Counted from the stretch's first letter, positions 18,583 to 27,947 are shown. The stretch: 58,385 bases of DNA from Olavius algarvensis associated proteobacterium Delta 3 (GCA_903231505.1 CAFBRK010000298.1:1-58385), one strand, 5' to 3'. Numbers and translations: made by a program. The notes: a model not told the origin generated them from the sequence alone.

Positions 18583-20034
18583 TTACTTTTTCTGCCTCAG
18601 TAGCCGGTGCCCCCGCAAATACACGCCTTTCTCCGCCAACAGGTCGTTCCATTCATTCATCCGACCTATGTTGCTCGTATGATCGAACAGGCCGGTGCGC
18701 TCTTCCGATCTTGTCAGCCTGGCAAACCTGGCATGAAGGTTATGCTCCGGCGAGATGAAAAGTTCCTTGCGGTGCAGAATAGGCGGATTGACAGAGGTTT
18801 TGTACTGGTACGTCTTGATCCTGAACGTCTGAAGGTTGACCGATAACGAGGATGCCAATGCAGGGTGCGGCTTTGTCTCAAAATCCGGGTAAGACAGGTA
18901 TGAGATTTTAGGCTTCAGTCTGTGCAGCTTGATGATATTCACACCTTCAACTATCCCGAGGTAGGAACGGCCGCAGCCTTCATAAGCTCGCAGGAGAGGC
19001 GAAAGACCGTCCAGTGCTGAAATATGGACGTACAAGGCTGAAGGAGTCACCTTCCCGACGCTTGATTCTTTACAGGCAGCGTTGATCTTTTCCCGATTAC
19101 CGCAAGCGAATAAGAGAGTATCCGCGAGATTGCAAGCACGCTTGTATGTCGAAAAAAAAGCCCTTACATCGAGCTGAAGCGCTTGGGGGAGCTCTGAAAA
19201 TTTCTTTCGTCCATCAAAACACGCCAGCGCTAGATAGATCAGAAGGTCCTGAGACCGTTCCTCTGCAATTTGATCCCAATGGATTTCGTCAGTGACTATA
19301 CGGATTATTCTAAAGGCCTGCTTAATGCTTCCGATGTTCTCAATGATCGTCGGGGCAACATTTAACTCTTTCGGATCTGGAACACGGCCCCTTGCGGTGA
19401 TAAAATCAATTAGCGGTTGAAGGATATCATTGTACCTATTAAATAACTCGTCAGATTTGCGCAGTCTGGGTGCGGCAGCCCTCCTGCGATACCTGGAGCT
19501 GACGAAAGCCTCTTTCACCGCGGGATCTCTGAACACGTAAAAAATGCCCGGACCGGCAGGCACAGGGGATTCGCCGAGTGTACTATTTATCCACTGCCGA
19601 AGTTCTTGCTGCTCAAAATATTTCTGGAATGTCCCGCGTTTTGTAAGAAAGCCATCTTTGAATGGCGAATAGTTAGCTGTCTTTGCGTCAATGTACAGCT
19701 GCGCTGAGACAACTAGCAGATCCTTGGCAAGCTCCCAAGCACTCTTCAGTGTAATCGCTCTCTCTTTTTGGTCTTCTATGACATTGATGACATACCCAAG
19801 GTTGACGATATCCGCTGGTTGCTTTGGAGATGAGGGGCGGAACTCTGGATCCCAGCCGCTGCAATGTACACCAATCTTTTCCAGGAGTTTGATGTCGTCT
19901 CCATGGCCGCAGCCGTAATCGAAAAAGGCTTTCGACTGATCAATCAGACCGTCGCTTATGGCGATATTTACCGGGCGGGAAAAATTGTATCTTTTAAGGG
20001 CTGTCTTATGGCGGTTGATCTCGGAGGGTTTCAT
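18583..20034 (-). CDS. DNA phosphorothioation-associated putative methyltransferase
   Basis: A 483-residue protein of the group named DNA phosphorothioation-associated putative methyltransferase. It opens with MKPSEINRHKTALKR and has an S-adenosylmethionine-binding motif (FFDYGCGHGDD, about 38-48) and an acidic motif II-like segment (CSGWDPEFRP). DIVNLGYVINVIED follows in the Rossmann fold. The C-terminal 280 residues are helical and specific to the family. Its target is unknown; no DPPY/NPPY motif is visible, so base methylation of DNA is not established. It is last in the dnd operon, 40 bp after the small ORF region, and convergent with the HNH gene. Confidence 0.85.
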   Translation of the reverse strand: MKPSEINRHKTALKRYNFSRPVNIAISDGLIDQSKAFFDYGCGHGDDIKLLEKIGVHCSGWDPEFRPSSPKQPADIVNLGYVINVIEDQKERAITLKSAWELAKDLLVVSAQLYIDAKTANYSPFKDGFLTKRGTFQKYFEQQELRQWINSTLGESPVPAGPGIFYVFRDPAVKEAFVSSRYRRRAAAPRLRKSDELFNRYNDILQPLIDFITARGRVPDPKELNVAPTIIENIGSIKQAFRIIRIVTDEIHWDQIAEERSQDLLIYLALACFDGRKKFSELPQALQLDVRAFFSTYKRACNLADTLLFACGNREKINAACKESSVGKVTPSALYVHISALDGLSPLLRAYEGCGRSYLGIVEGVNIIKLHRLKPKISYLSYPDFETKPHPALASSLSVNLQTFRIKTYQYKTSVNPPILHRKELFISPEHNLHARFARLTRSEERTGLFDHTSNIGRMNEWNDLLAEKGVYLRGHRLLRQKK

Positions 20035-20111
20035 GGTGCCGGCTGCTGCAGGATCCTATTCTTTGACCTCCCATCACTCGGGTAGTTCAAAAGGCTTAGC
20101 CTCATCTATGC

Positions 20112-20258
20112 TCAAAGCGTACCTTCTGACTTCGTTTTCGTCATGCGGTACACCGAGCCTGCGTAGATCTGAGCCGTGACCTCTCTCGTAGTGCGCACAA
20201 GGTCCCCAATAGTGTTCGCCTGCGTCCGAAAGTTAAGCGTATAACGATATTTAGCCAT
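20112..20258 (-). CDS. Small ORF between dndE and the methyltransferase; frame uncertain
   Basis: An ATG at 20258 follows a strong AGGAGGGGG ribosome-binding site and opens a 48-residue frame (MAKYRYTLNFRTQAN...). A second frame on the same strand, from 20232 to the stop at 20074, reads 52 residues of more protein-like composition, with HYWGPCAHYERGHG and ending DEAKPFELPE, but has no start codon of its own. A single-base change near 20233 would join the start and ribosome-binding site of the first frame to the second. The locus is therefore either a tiny real gene or a frameshifted one of about 60 residues. No family recognised. Confidence 0.45.
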   Translation of the reverse strand: MAKYRYTLNFRTQANTIGDLVRTTREVTAQIYAGSVYRMTKTKSEGTL

Positions 20259-20266
20259 ACCCCCTC

Positions 20267-20656
20267 CTATGTAGCCTCGTCCTCGAGCGCTCTTGAATGC
20301 AGGCCGTCAATGCTCTTGATTTCCCTGTCCATCGTCAGCGTGTCAATGCCACGCTTAAGATGGTACCGAAACTGCTCCATCATTTTTTCGTCATTGAGCT
20401 CGATTCCGTCTTGCCTGCATCGATGGATCAGAAGCGCTGTGTATATCTCATGATGTTTTCCGCCGAAAACCTTCCAGGTCATCTCCAGCGAGCTGTCAGA
20501 GACTATCTTGCTTCTTCGAGGCTTGTCGGGGTTGGCAAGGGAGATACAGAAAGCCCACCGGCAAAGTGTGTTCCAGTTCTTTATTCCTGTTAGGCGCTTC
20601 AGCCTGATGAGATTTTCGCGCTCTTTTTGTGAAAGCTTGATATGCTCTATCGACAT
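20267..20656 (-). CDS. dndE: DNA sulfur modification protein DndE
   Basis: A 129-residue protein with the DndE opening SIEHIKLSQKERENLIRLKR and TGIKNWNTLCRWAFCISLANP. DndE is a small, basic protein of the phosphorothioation complex; it has been linked to nicked-DNA binding and is needed for modification together with DndC and DndD. Family members are about 110-130 residues. ATG 20656 is chosen with GGTAGGAAC upstream; an in-frame TTG at 20668 would overlap the dndD stop. It follows dndD directly, so the two are co-translated. Confidence 0.92.
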   Translation of the reverse strand: MSIEHIKLSQKERENLIRLKRLTGIKNWNTLCRWAFCISLANPDKPRRSKIVSDSSLEMTWKVFGGKHHEIYTALLIHRCRQDGIELNDEKMMEQFRYHLKRGIDTLTMDREIKSIDGLHSRALEDEAT

Positions 20657-20661
20657 AGTTC

Positions 20662-22638
20662 CTACCAAAAATAGCCTTTGCGAATGGATGTCGATTGGTC
20701 TAATTCGTCAAATTCAAGATGATATTCCTGGGAAATCCATGGTTTGATCATTCTATGATATTTTTTATTAATTTCCTCATCAGTGGAAAGGAGCATCACC
20801 TGATGGCTTGCGAATGGGAAATAGCGTTTCACAAGATGCGTCCGGTGGGTCGTGTCCAGTCTTCCAAGCGGCGTGTCAATGATTGTCGGAAGCGGACGGT
20901 CTGATGCTTGGGCAAGAGCCCATAACAACGACACTGCAAGCAGCTGCCGCTCGCCGGCCGACAACCTCTGAACATCGACCGCCTTTCCATCAGCGCCTAT
21001 GATCTCGGGCTCAATGGTCTTAGGATTAAGTTTCAAGGCCGTAACAAGAGATTCTTTGCGCAAGAGCTGGCGGAATGCTCCAAAGACGAGCCGCTCAATC
21101 TTCTCAAGATGATATCTGATGACCTTTTCCTTAAAAAGGCTGAGGGTTTTCCGCGACCTTTTAGAATGCTTGATTATACGAGCGACGCTGTCATGCTCGT
21201 ATTCAACACCGATTTCTTTTTCGAGCTCTTTTTCCAGCTCCCGCTCAGCCGATGTGATAGATTTTTCAACATTTTGTAGCTCTTTCATCAAGACGCCATG
21301 ACTAACATCTGCTTGCTGTTTCCTTAGCTTGACCTTCTCTTTATCTGCTATTATCTGGACGATTGCCTCCGCGTCAGGCACGTTTGCTAATTGCCGATCA
21401 AGATTTTCAATCTCCTCCTCGACATGAACCTTCCTGGTTAATAACGCTTTGACCCCAGAGAGAACAGCAACCATGGATTCATCGATGATGAGTTTGATCG
21501 AGTTCCTGGTATCTGCATCAATATTTAGGTATCTTTCAACCTTTTTGAATGCCGTTCTTTCCTTCAAATCCTTTTTCAGTAGCTTCTCTATTTCAGTCAG
21601 TAGTTTCTTTGAAATTTTCTTTAATTTAAGCTCTTTTGTGATGGCCTTATCGCGTTTCTGAAGTATGTCATAGAGCTTTTGATTATCGCTTGCTTTTTCC
21701 TCAATTTCAGATTGTTCGAGGATCTGCTCCAGATAATCCGATACAAGAGCAAGCGGGAGCTCGCTTCCAGCTAATTCAACAAGCTTACAATGGATCTCAT
21801 TCAGTTCTTTTATGGCCGTAGCTCTTTTGTTTTCAAGCTTCTCTCTTTTTTGATAAAGATCACCACCCTCTATACGGAACCTTTCATCTATCTCATTCAT
21901 TTGGCTTTTAATGAGGCTTAATACTTTGTCAGAATCCAAGATCTGCCATTTCAACTCCTCCCTTTTCTTCGAAAGATCCCGAATCGTGTCCTCGACAGAA
22001 TCGATCCTATGCCGCTTTCCTTTATCAGTAAGTTTCAGCTTGTTTCGTTTTTCAAGAACTACAAGATCAGTCATGAGTTGACTGATAAGGTCGAGCCCTA
22101 ATAATTGGTTAATACCTGTCGAGATCAATTCGGTTGATTTCCCGAAATCGGCAAGACCCTTTATTTTCTCCCCGTCAAAGAAAAAAAGGCTGGATATGCG
22201 AAGGGGTAAAAATTGTTCGGCGTGCTCGTGCCAGGCTTCAGTAATGACTTGATCAAGCATACCGTCACGCAGCACCTCGACAGTCTCAGAGATGTTTTTC
22301 CTGTTCAGTTTCCAGGATCGCCTGATCTCATAGCTTCGCTCTATACCGTTGGTTGAATGCCTGAATTTTAGGTTGACGGCTGCTCCGTCTTTCGGATCAA
22401 CTGCCTTGTGAATGCTCCTCTGAAGGTACTTGTCATAGGCCAGGGAGCCTCTGTTCGAGCAGTTCGAAAATTTGCCGAACAATGCCAACTGAAAGGCGTC
22501 CATGAAGGTTGTCTTCCCGACGCCGTTGAGCCCTCCGATCAAAATGACAGGTTTTTGGTCGTTCTTCGGTTTAAGGGATACCGCCTGCCTACCGAGATAT
22601 ACGCCGAAATTATGTAGGGTTATTTCGTCAATTATCAT
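20662..22638 (-). CDS. dndD: DNA sulfur modification protein DndD (SMC-like ATPase)
   Basis: A 658-residue ATPase. Walker A GLNGVGKT lies at 36-43 after MIIDEITLHNFGVYLG. A long central coiled coil (about 180-520) follows, then the ABC signature LSAGERQ at 559-565 and Walker B TIIDTPLGRLD from 585. DndD supplies ATP hydrolysis for DNA phosphorothioation, probably in opening or nicking DNA for the DndC-DndE complex. Length is normal for the family. ATG 22638 lies about 20 bases after the dndC stop. A second, different SMC-like ATPase is encoded in the plus-strand operon (14957-17071). Confidence 0.95.
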   Translation of the reverse strand: MIIDEITLHNFGVYLGRQAVSLKPKNDQKPVILIGGLNGVGKTTFMDAFQLALFGKFSNCSNRGSLAYDKYLQRSIHKAVDPKDGAAVNLKFRHSTNGIERSYEIRRSWKLNRKNISETVEVLRDGMLDQVITEAWHEHAEQFLPLRISSLFFFDGEKIKGLADFGKSTELISTGINQLLGLDLISQLMTDLVVLEKRNKLKLTDKGKRHRIDSVEDTIRDLSKKREELKWQILDSDKVLSLIKSQMNEIDERFRIEGGDLYQKREKLENKRATAIKELNEIHCKLVELAGSELPLALVSDYLEQILEQSEIEEKASDNQKLYDILQKRDKAITKELKLKKISKKLLTEIEKLLKKDLKERTAFKKVERYLNIDADTRNSIKLIIDESMVAVLSGVKALLTRKVHVEEEIENLDRQLANVPDAEAIVQIIADKEKVKLRKQQADVSHGVLMKELQNVEKSITSAERELEKELEKEIGVEYEHDSVARIIKHSKRSRKTLSLFKEKVIRYHLEKIERLVFGAFRQLLRKESLVTALKLNPKTIEPEIIGADGKAVDVQRLSAGERQLLAVSLLWALAQASDRPLPTIIDTPLGRLDTTHRTHLVKRYFPFASHQVMLLSTDEEINKKYHRMIKPWISQEYHLEFDELDQSTSIRKGYFW

Positions 22639-22659
22639 ATTATCTGAATGCAGCTACTT

Positions 22660-24177
22660 TCAGTTGTTCACGGGTTTGATGTAATCCTCAAGCCTAATCT
22701 GCTCAGGCCTTTTTGCCAGTTCTTTCTTCTTTTTCTGAAAATATTTCTCACGGTTTGTTGCATCTTTTTCATCTTCATAGAAATGCTTTCTGATGGTCTG
22801 CTCAAGGCCATAGAAAAGACCTGAACGTCTTGCCATAAGACGGAACTTCTGTTCCTGGCTGATCAAGCCTCGCACAAGCTGATAATGCAAGATGTCGTCG
22901 CCACAAATGTCCTGGAGGATCTTCAGTTCGCCGCGTCCGAAGATTGCTGTTTCATCGAACTTTGGGTATGGAAAAGGTTCGCCTAAAACATCCTCATATA
23001 TATCAGGCACATAATCCTCAATTTCATCTTTTTCTCTGTTCCATATCCTACGGATTTCATTTAGCTCATCGATTGAGATAATTTCAAAATCAGGCAAGTT
23101 TTTTGGTTTCTTTTCTTTTACCAGTTTTTGGACTTGCAATAGTCTGCGCAGGAGATTTTTTCTTTCCTTTTGCCAGTAAGGGCCATGGATCGCTCTATCC
23201 TTGTATAGCTGCACTCTGCCAGTGATGCGTCTAAAATCACGTTTGTCTCGATCTTCCTTGATATTGAAAGAATCTCTGTATTCAAGTAACGGAAGCATCC
23301 AATCTTTTTCTTCATCATTTTGAATCATTGCCTGCATTGATCTATCCTGGCTTACCATCGTACAGACCCAGCACCCGAATCTGCTGTCGCCACAACTCGG
23401 TGTACCAGTAGTTATTGCCATTGGGCACTCTCTGTCTTTTGTTGCTCCTTTGTAAAATTCGAGCAAGTCCTCATTTTTTGTCCCCCAGGGAGTCTTATTA
23501 TTTTCGAGGAGGTATTGCCAGACGTCATCATCTCTCCAATCCTCAATGGGGGTGTAAACATAGCTGTTCGGTAAGTGCGCGTTCGGACTGAGGAATTTTT
23601 GAATTCGTCCGTGCTTTTGCTCAATGTTTTTCATAGATTTTGAACGCATTGAGCTTTCAGCCTTCCTCATTCCTAAAGCGAGGATAGCTTCTCCGCCTTG
23701 ATTAATTATGCTATGGATAAATTTATTTGATGGATTGATTTTAAGCCGGGACGTACACCAGCGAAATTTTGGCCTCGGTGCAGGATAACCTTTTCCTATG
23801 AGGTTTACCCAAAATGAATCTTCAAGCTCAGGTGTAAGTCTGTGAGGAAAAAAAGGAAGACCCAATGACTCTGAGGCGTGGCGCATTTTTTCCAAAGATC
23901 GCATGACCCAAATTGCAACGACTGGATTTTCGACTAGAGTATCCGTACTAATGACATGCACAGGATGCTTTACATTTCGTTTTGGGATTGAGGATAGAGC
24001 CTTCCAAATCAACTGCAGGACCGCTGAGGAGTCTTTCCCACCACTATAACCGATAATCCAGGGTGATTCATATGACAGATATAGCTTACGGATATTGTCT
24101 GCTATATTTTCAATAGTATTCTTAAATCCTAAATCGTCGAAAACTGAACTATGTGTTGTGGAAGCCTTATCTGTCAT
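22660..24177 (-). CDS. dndC: DNA sulfurtransferase DndC (PAPS reductase-like)
   Basis: A 505-residue ATP pyrophosphatase of the PAPS reductase family. The PP-loop SGGKDS is at 45-50. Cysteines at about 141 (RWCTSRLK), 262, 269 and 272 (SCGDSRFGCWVC) are the likely ligands of the 4Fe-4S cluster known in DndC. It activates the DNA backbone with ATP and passes sulphur received from a cysteine desulfurase. ATG 24177 has AGAGGTG upstream and overlaps the dndB end by 11 bases, so the two are translationally coupled. A longer in-frame start at 24216 would lie well inside dndB. Confidence 0.95.
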   Translation of the reverse strand: MTDKASTTHSSVFDDLGFKNTIENIADNIRKLYLSYESPWIIGYSGGKDSSAVLQLIWKALSSIPKRNVKHPVHVISTDTLVENPVVAIWVMRSLEKMRHASESLGLPFFPHRLTPELEDSFWVNLIGKGYPAPRPKFRWCTSRLKINPSNKFIHSIINQGGEAILALGMRKAESSMRSKSMKNIEQKHGRIQKFLSPNAHLPNSYVYTPIEDWRDDDVWQYLLENNKTPWGTKNEDLLEFYKGATKDRECPMAITTGTPSCGDSRFGCWVCTMVSQDRSMQAMIQNDEEKDWMLPLLEYRDSFNIKEDRDKRDFRRITGRVQLYKDRAIHGPYWQKERKNLLRRLLQVQKLVKEKKPKNLPDFEIISIDELNEIRRIWNREKDEIEDYVPDIYEDVLGEPFPYPKFDETAIFGRGELKILQDICGDDILHYQLVRGLISQEQKFRLMARRSGLFYGLEQTIRKHFYEDEKDATNREKYFQKKKKELAKRPEQIRLEDYIKPVNN

Positions 24178-25264
24178 AATCACCTCTGTTAAATGCTTCC
24201 TCCACACGATACTCATCGGGAGATAAGGAAATTCCGATATGTTTTTTTATAGCATTGGTGGTAAGCGTTACATTATGGTGTGCTTTAGATACTTTTCCAC
24301 CAATCATTGCCCTTCCTTCCCACAGCTTCGCGTTTGACCTCGACCAGTCAATATTTTCAAGCTTTTTAATATTAGATTTCCAATTTTTGATGCCGTTTTT
24401 CAAAAGTGAATTACCAACATACCCTATAGCTTGTAAGACTACTGCGTGTGAGTGGATATAATCTCGCCGTATATCGCCTGAGGTAATTTTTCGTTCTTTA
24501 ACTAATTGCCACTCGTTTATATGCTTTGCTACTTCATTCCAAAAAGCAATCGCAATTTCTACTTTTTTCTCGAAACTGTTTGATTCTACATTCGAGAGTA
24601 AGGCAGAATTCGCATTGTATATTGAACTTAATGTGAATAGTCTGCTCGCGCGTGGTGAGAGAGTGCTACGTTCCATTTCAACAACCCCTTTGAAGGCGTC
24701 GGATTTGAACGCAACGGTCCGCGCAAGCTCGGCCAACTCATCGCGGTGATCATATAGTACCCCAAGAGATTTCGATGGCCGTATCGCGTATCTGTTGAGG
24801 TCAGCAAACATTTGTTGACAACGTTTTAGTCCCTTATCCAGAAAAAACACCACAGCTATACTTTCATCAGCCAATTCTGGCTCCTCACGTATCGCCATCT
24901 CAATTGCAGCCCTCCTATGTTGACCATCGTTGATAATAAACTGCGCTGACATGGGAACGTGCAATAATCCGATCCTTTTTCCGTTTTCGCCAGATCCTAT
25001 AGATTCGAATTTGACTTCGCCATCGATTGAGGCGGTTATCGCGGAAAATACGTAAGACTTACGATTTTCTAGCATATATCGGCTCATCTCTGGCAAACGG
25101 GATTTGTTTAGAAACCTTTGAGCCCTTAATTCTGGAACAAGCTCCTCCTCATTGAACAAAAAAATCTTGGGAATAAGTCGCATTGGGCACATCGAGACAT
25201 AATATTCGTTTCGTGCTTGCATGCCCCTGATGCAAGGAAATACATATTCAAATGGAGCGCTCAT
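24167..25264 (-). CDS. dndB: DNA sulfur modification protein DndB (DGQHR domain)
   Basis: A 365-residue protein with the hallmark DGQHR motif at 113-117 (INDGQHRRAAIEMAI), a domain distantly related to ParB-type folds. In studied systems DndB is not essential for modification but controls its level, partly by repressing dnd transcription. It is first in the operon. ATG 25264 is preceded by GAAGGAA; ATG 25282 is an in-frame alternative that would contain this ribosome-binding site. A strong promoter and a palindrome lie just upstream, consistent with autoregulation. Length matches known DndB proteins. Confidence 0.94.
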   Translation of the reverse strand: MSAPFEYVFPCIRGMQARNEYYVSMCPMRLIPKIFLFNEEELVPELRAQRFLNKSRLPEMSRYMLENRKSYVFSAITASIDGEVKFESIGSGENGKRIGLLHVPMSAQFIINDGQHRRAAIEMAIREEPELADESIAVVFFLDKGLKRCQQMFADLNRYAIRPSKSLGVLYDHRDELAELARTVAFKSDAFKGVVEMERSTLSPRASRLFTLSSIYNANSALLSNVESNSFEKKVEIAIAFWNEVAKHINEWQLVKERKITSGDIRRDYIHSHAVVLQAIGYVGNSLLKNGIKNWKSNIKKLENIDWSRSNAKLWEGRAMIGGKVSKAHHNVTLTTNAIKKHIGISLSPDEYRVEEAFNRGDYDR

Positions 25265-25322
25265 TTTTTTCCTTCGATTCATAATAATTAATAGTTTTGG
25301 ATCGGGGTGTTGTTTGTTTCAA

Positions 25323-25351
25323 CTCATACAAACAATGAAAATGTATGTCAA
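25323..25351 (-). promoter_or_regulatory. Sigma-70 promoter of the dnd operon
   Basis: On the minus strand a perfect -35 box TTGACA (25346-25351) and a -10 box TATGAG (25323-25328) are separated by 17 bases. The start codon of dndB is about 60 bases downstream. Confidence 0.75.
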
Positions 25352-25353
25352 GT

Positions 25354-25375
25354 ATTTAACAAACAAATGTTAAAT
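25354..25375. promoter_or_regulatory. Palindromic operator candidate upstream of dndB
   Basis: A perfect inverted repeat, ATTTAACA-6nt-TGTTAAAT, abuts the -35 box. Three ACAAACAA motifs surround it (near 25328, 25360 and 25380). It is a likely binding site for DndB or another repressor, though it differs from the TACG-N10-CGTA-type sites I recall for studied DndB regulators. Confidence 0.55.
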
Positions 25376-25834
25376 TGTTACAAACAAATTAATTGGAGAA
25401 ATTTGATTGTAATAGTGATTCTTTTTAATTACATATATAAAAACAATTGGTTACAAAATAAACCATTTTGATTGGAAACTGGTTAATAAGATTTGCAGTA
25501 GGAGGATGTTACTAACTATGGCAAATAGACGTTTCACATTAGGATTGCCGCCCCCTGACTTATAAAAACTTGATGTTTTGCGGTTTATCGGATTAACTTA
25601 TAAAATAGAGAGGCAATTATCTGGCTATAAATTAAGTGAAAGTTAAAACAATTTAGGAGATCTCTGATCCTCCTTTTAAATGATCTAAATTAATAATCTA
25701 TTGATTCCGGGCTTTTAAGCACTACTATTTTTCATAATTCAATTGTTATCCAAGTGACATATTAATAACACTTCAACCACATCTGATAATACACGAATTA
25801 TTTATTTGTTCCGGATAATTCAGTGAGGTGAATC
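25376..25834. other. Gene-free divergent intergenic region
   Basis: About 460 AT-rich bases between dndB and the DUF4007-like gene. No reading frame of note. It must hold the promoter of the plus-strand gene, whose GTGAGGTGAA ribosome-binding site lies at about 25823-25832. Confidence 0.5.
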
Positions 25835-26428
25835 ATGACTGTTTACTTTCATGGAAGTTTCGGGCTTAATCGTAAAAGAATGGCGGGGATTATAGGGAGC
25901 GCTCTAAAAAATTCAAAACTTAGGGATCAAGAACTTGCCGAACCTTTTGGTTACAATGCACCATTCACAGCACGATACCGTAGCTGGCTTCATAAAACTG
26001 GAATGATTGAACTTCGGTATCCGATAAGGCTCACAGAGCTGGGAAAAGTCGTGTACGAAAACGATCCTAAAATGGATTCTTTAACAACCCAATGGTTCCT
26101 TCACCACGAACTAACCACAGACCCTGACCGTGCAGAAGCATGGCATTATTTTGTACGCGAGTTTCTTCCCCAAAATAAGAATTTTACTAAAGAAGATCTG
26201 TTGGCCGGATTGACAGAAAAGCTTCGTGCACATAGCGAGCAGCACTTTGGTCCTGGAAGCCAGCTTAACAAGGTCATCCTGCGAAAAATACTGGAATGTT
26301 ACACTAAAAATGAGGCGTTAGGAGAGTTGAAAATTATAACGGAACAGAAGGGGGTTTTTGTATTTAACAACAAAGTTAAAAAAAAAGGCCCCTGGAGATC
26401 CACAAATCAACTTTCCAATGCATACTGA
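25835..26428 (+). CDS. DUF4007-like protein
   Basis: A 197-residue cytoplasmic protein whose pattern fits the DUF4007 family: an FHGSFGLNR opening, a winged-helix-like N-terminal part (FTARYRSWLHKTGMIE, LTELGKVVYEND), then LTTQWFLHHELTTDP and the FTKEDLLAGL segment. DUF4007 genes are repeatedly found beside PAPS reductase-like and dnd-type genes, which fits its position divergent from dndB. No catalytic motif is visible; a DNA-binding regulatory or accessory role is the best guess. The GAGGTGA ribosome-binding site fixes ATG 25835. It is separated by 390 bp from the next gene pair, so it may be its own transcript. Confidence 0.72.
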   Translation: MTVYFHGSFGLNRKRMAGIIGSALKNSKLRDQELAEPFGYNAPFTARYRSWLHKTGMIELRYPIRLTELGKVVYENDPKMDSLTTQWFLHHELTTDPDRAEAWHYFVREFLPQNKNFTKEDLLAGLTEKLRAHSEQHFGPGSQLNKVILRKILECYTKNEALGELKIITEQKGVFVFNNKVKKKGPWRSTNQLSNAY

Positions 26429-26821
26429 TAAATCGAAATGCTACAAAAATCTAAACAGTTGAAGGGAAATAATACAGTTTCACAAGTTTGAGTTGTAGGA
26501 TTGTTGTAAAGGATATGGGAAAATTATTCACCGAAGAATTTTTTTATATTTTACAAGTGGGTTTAGCCAGGACTTAAGGTGATTTAAATTGCCAATTTAG
26601 GTAGGATCTCAATTATCCTCTTTCTCGACAGATTTTTAAACTAATTATCTGATATATAAATAATCAATACCAATTTTATTTTATGCCAATTCCGTATTAC
26701 AAATATAGAGTAACGTCGAACGCAATTTAGCAAGAGGACTTATTGCCGTGGATAAAAGTATCTGATATTATGCGATTTTAAGGTATTAGATCCACAGATA
26801 TTACATGGTGGAGGCTGCATC
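26429..26821. other. Gene-free stretch
   Basis: About 390 AT-rich bases; I see no gene or strong repeat. It ends with the GGTGGAGG ribosome-binding site of the ParB-like gene. Confidence 0.5.
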
Positions 26822-27946
26822 ATGGCTGTTAGCAAAACTCTGGAATATTACAAAGTCAAAGACCTTTTCCTCGATCCCTTAAATCCTAGATTGGGGAGGC
26901 ATCGAAGCAAGCCCGATACACCCCAGGACGTACTGCTGGATTGGATGACCGAACAAGTGCTAGATGAATTAGCACTCTCTTACATCGAAAGTGGAGGATT
27001 TTGGACTCAAGAAGCACTTCTAGTTGTAGAGGAAGTGCTTTACGAGGAAAAGCAGCCTATTGTGGTTGAAGGGAACCGTAGATTAGCAGCTCTGATGTGC
27101 CTACAGGAGGCGGTTAATAGTAAAGCCAGGGCAAAGACATGGACTAAAATTGCAGAGTCAGCTCTAGAAAAAGGACCGGAGTTTATAATAAAACTATTCA
27201 CTTCTGTTCCTGTACTTAAAGTTGATTCTCGTCGAGATATGGACGAGTTTCTCGGCTTCAGACATGTGACCGGTATCAAACAATGGGCACCCGCAGAAAA
27301 AGCACAATTCATTAATATGTTGCTCCGAGAGAAGGGATATAATTACCAAGAGGTGACTCGTAAGATTGGCAGTAAAATACCTGCAGTTAAAAAGTCATAT
27401 ATTTCTTTTAGGCTTCTTCTGCAGATAGAGGATACTCTCGAGGAAAATGAGCTTCCAATAGAGCAACTTGAAGATAGGTTTAGTTTATTATACTCTTGCT
27501 TAACAAATCCTTCGGTAAGAGAGTATCTTAATATTTCTTTGGACTTGACAGTTGAAGAAGCTATTTGGCCTATTAGTGATGAGAAGGTGCCTGAATTAAA
27601 ATTCTTTGTGAGATGTTTATATGGAGATAAAGGTGATAAAGAACCACTTGTCTCCGACACACGGCAAATAACCGATTTCGGTAAAATATTAGAAAGCGAA
27701 GAAGCTATAGAATATATAAACAAGGCGAGGAGACCTGAATTCCAAACGGCATTCGAAATAGCAGGAGGCACAGAGCAGAATATTGATGAAGAGATTCGAA
27801 GTGCCATTTTTTCGATTCGATCTATCTTAGGAAGAGTTCATTTGTTTAAGAAATCTAAGAAAATAAGAAAGGCGGTGAAAAAGTTTAAGTTAGATGCCGA
27901 CGCTTTATTGAGTCATTTTCCAGACATTGAAGCTGAGGACGACTAA
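26822..27946 (+). CDS. ParB/Srx-fold domain protein
   Basis: A 374-residue protein. The N-terminal ~110 residues resemble a ParB/sulfiredoxin-type domain: YYKVKDLFLDPLNPRLG, then PIVVEGNRRLAALMCLQEA, where EGNRR(L)A corresponds to the ParB box that binds and hydrolyses nucleotide. A helical middle (WAPAEKAQFINMLLREKGYNYQEVTRKIG) looks like a helix-turn-helix. The C-terminus is helical and basic (KKSKKIRKAVKKFK). Such proteins occur in defence islands as sensors or nucleases. The stop is 1 base before the downstream nuclease-like ATG, so the two form a pair. Its precise activity cannot be read from sequence. Confidence 0.72.
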   Translation: MAVSKTLEYYKVKDLFLDPLNPRLGRHRSKPDTPQDVLLDWMTEQVLDELALSYIESGGFWTQEALLVVEEVLYEEKQPIVVEGNRRLAALMCLQEAVNSKARAKTWTKIAESALEKGPEFIIKLFTSVPVLKVDSRRDMDEFLGFRHVTGIKQWAPAEKAQFINMLLREKGYNYQEVTRKIGSKIPAVKKSYISFRLLLQIEDTLEENELPIEQLEDRFSLLYSCLTNPSVREYLNISLDLTVEEAIWPISDEKVPELKFFVRCLYGDKGDKEPLVSDTRQITDFGKILESEEAIEYINKARRPEFQTAFEIAGGTEQNIDEEIRSAIFSIRSILGRVHLFKKSKKIRKAVKKFKLDADALLSHFPDIEAEDD

Positions 27947-27947
27947 T

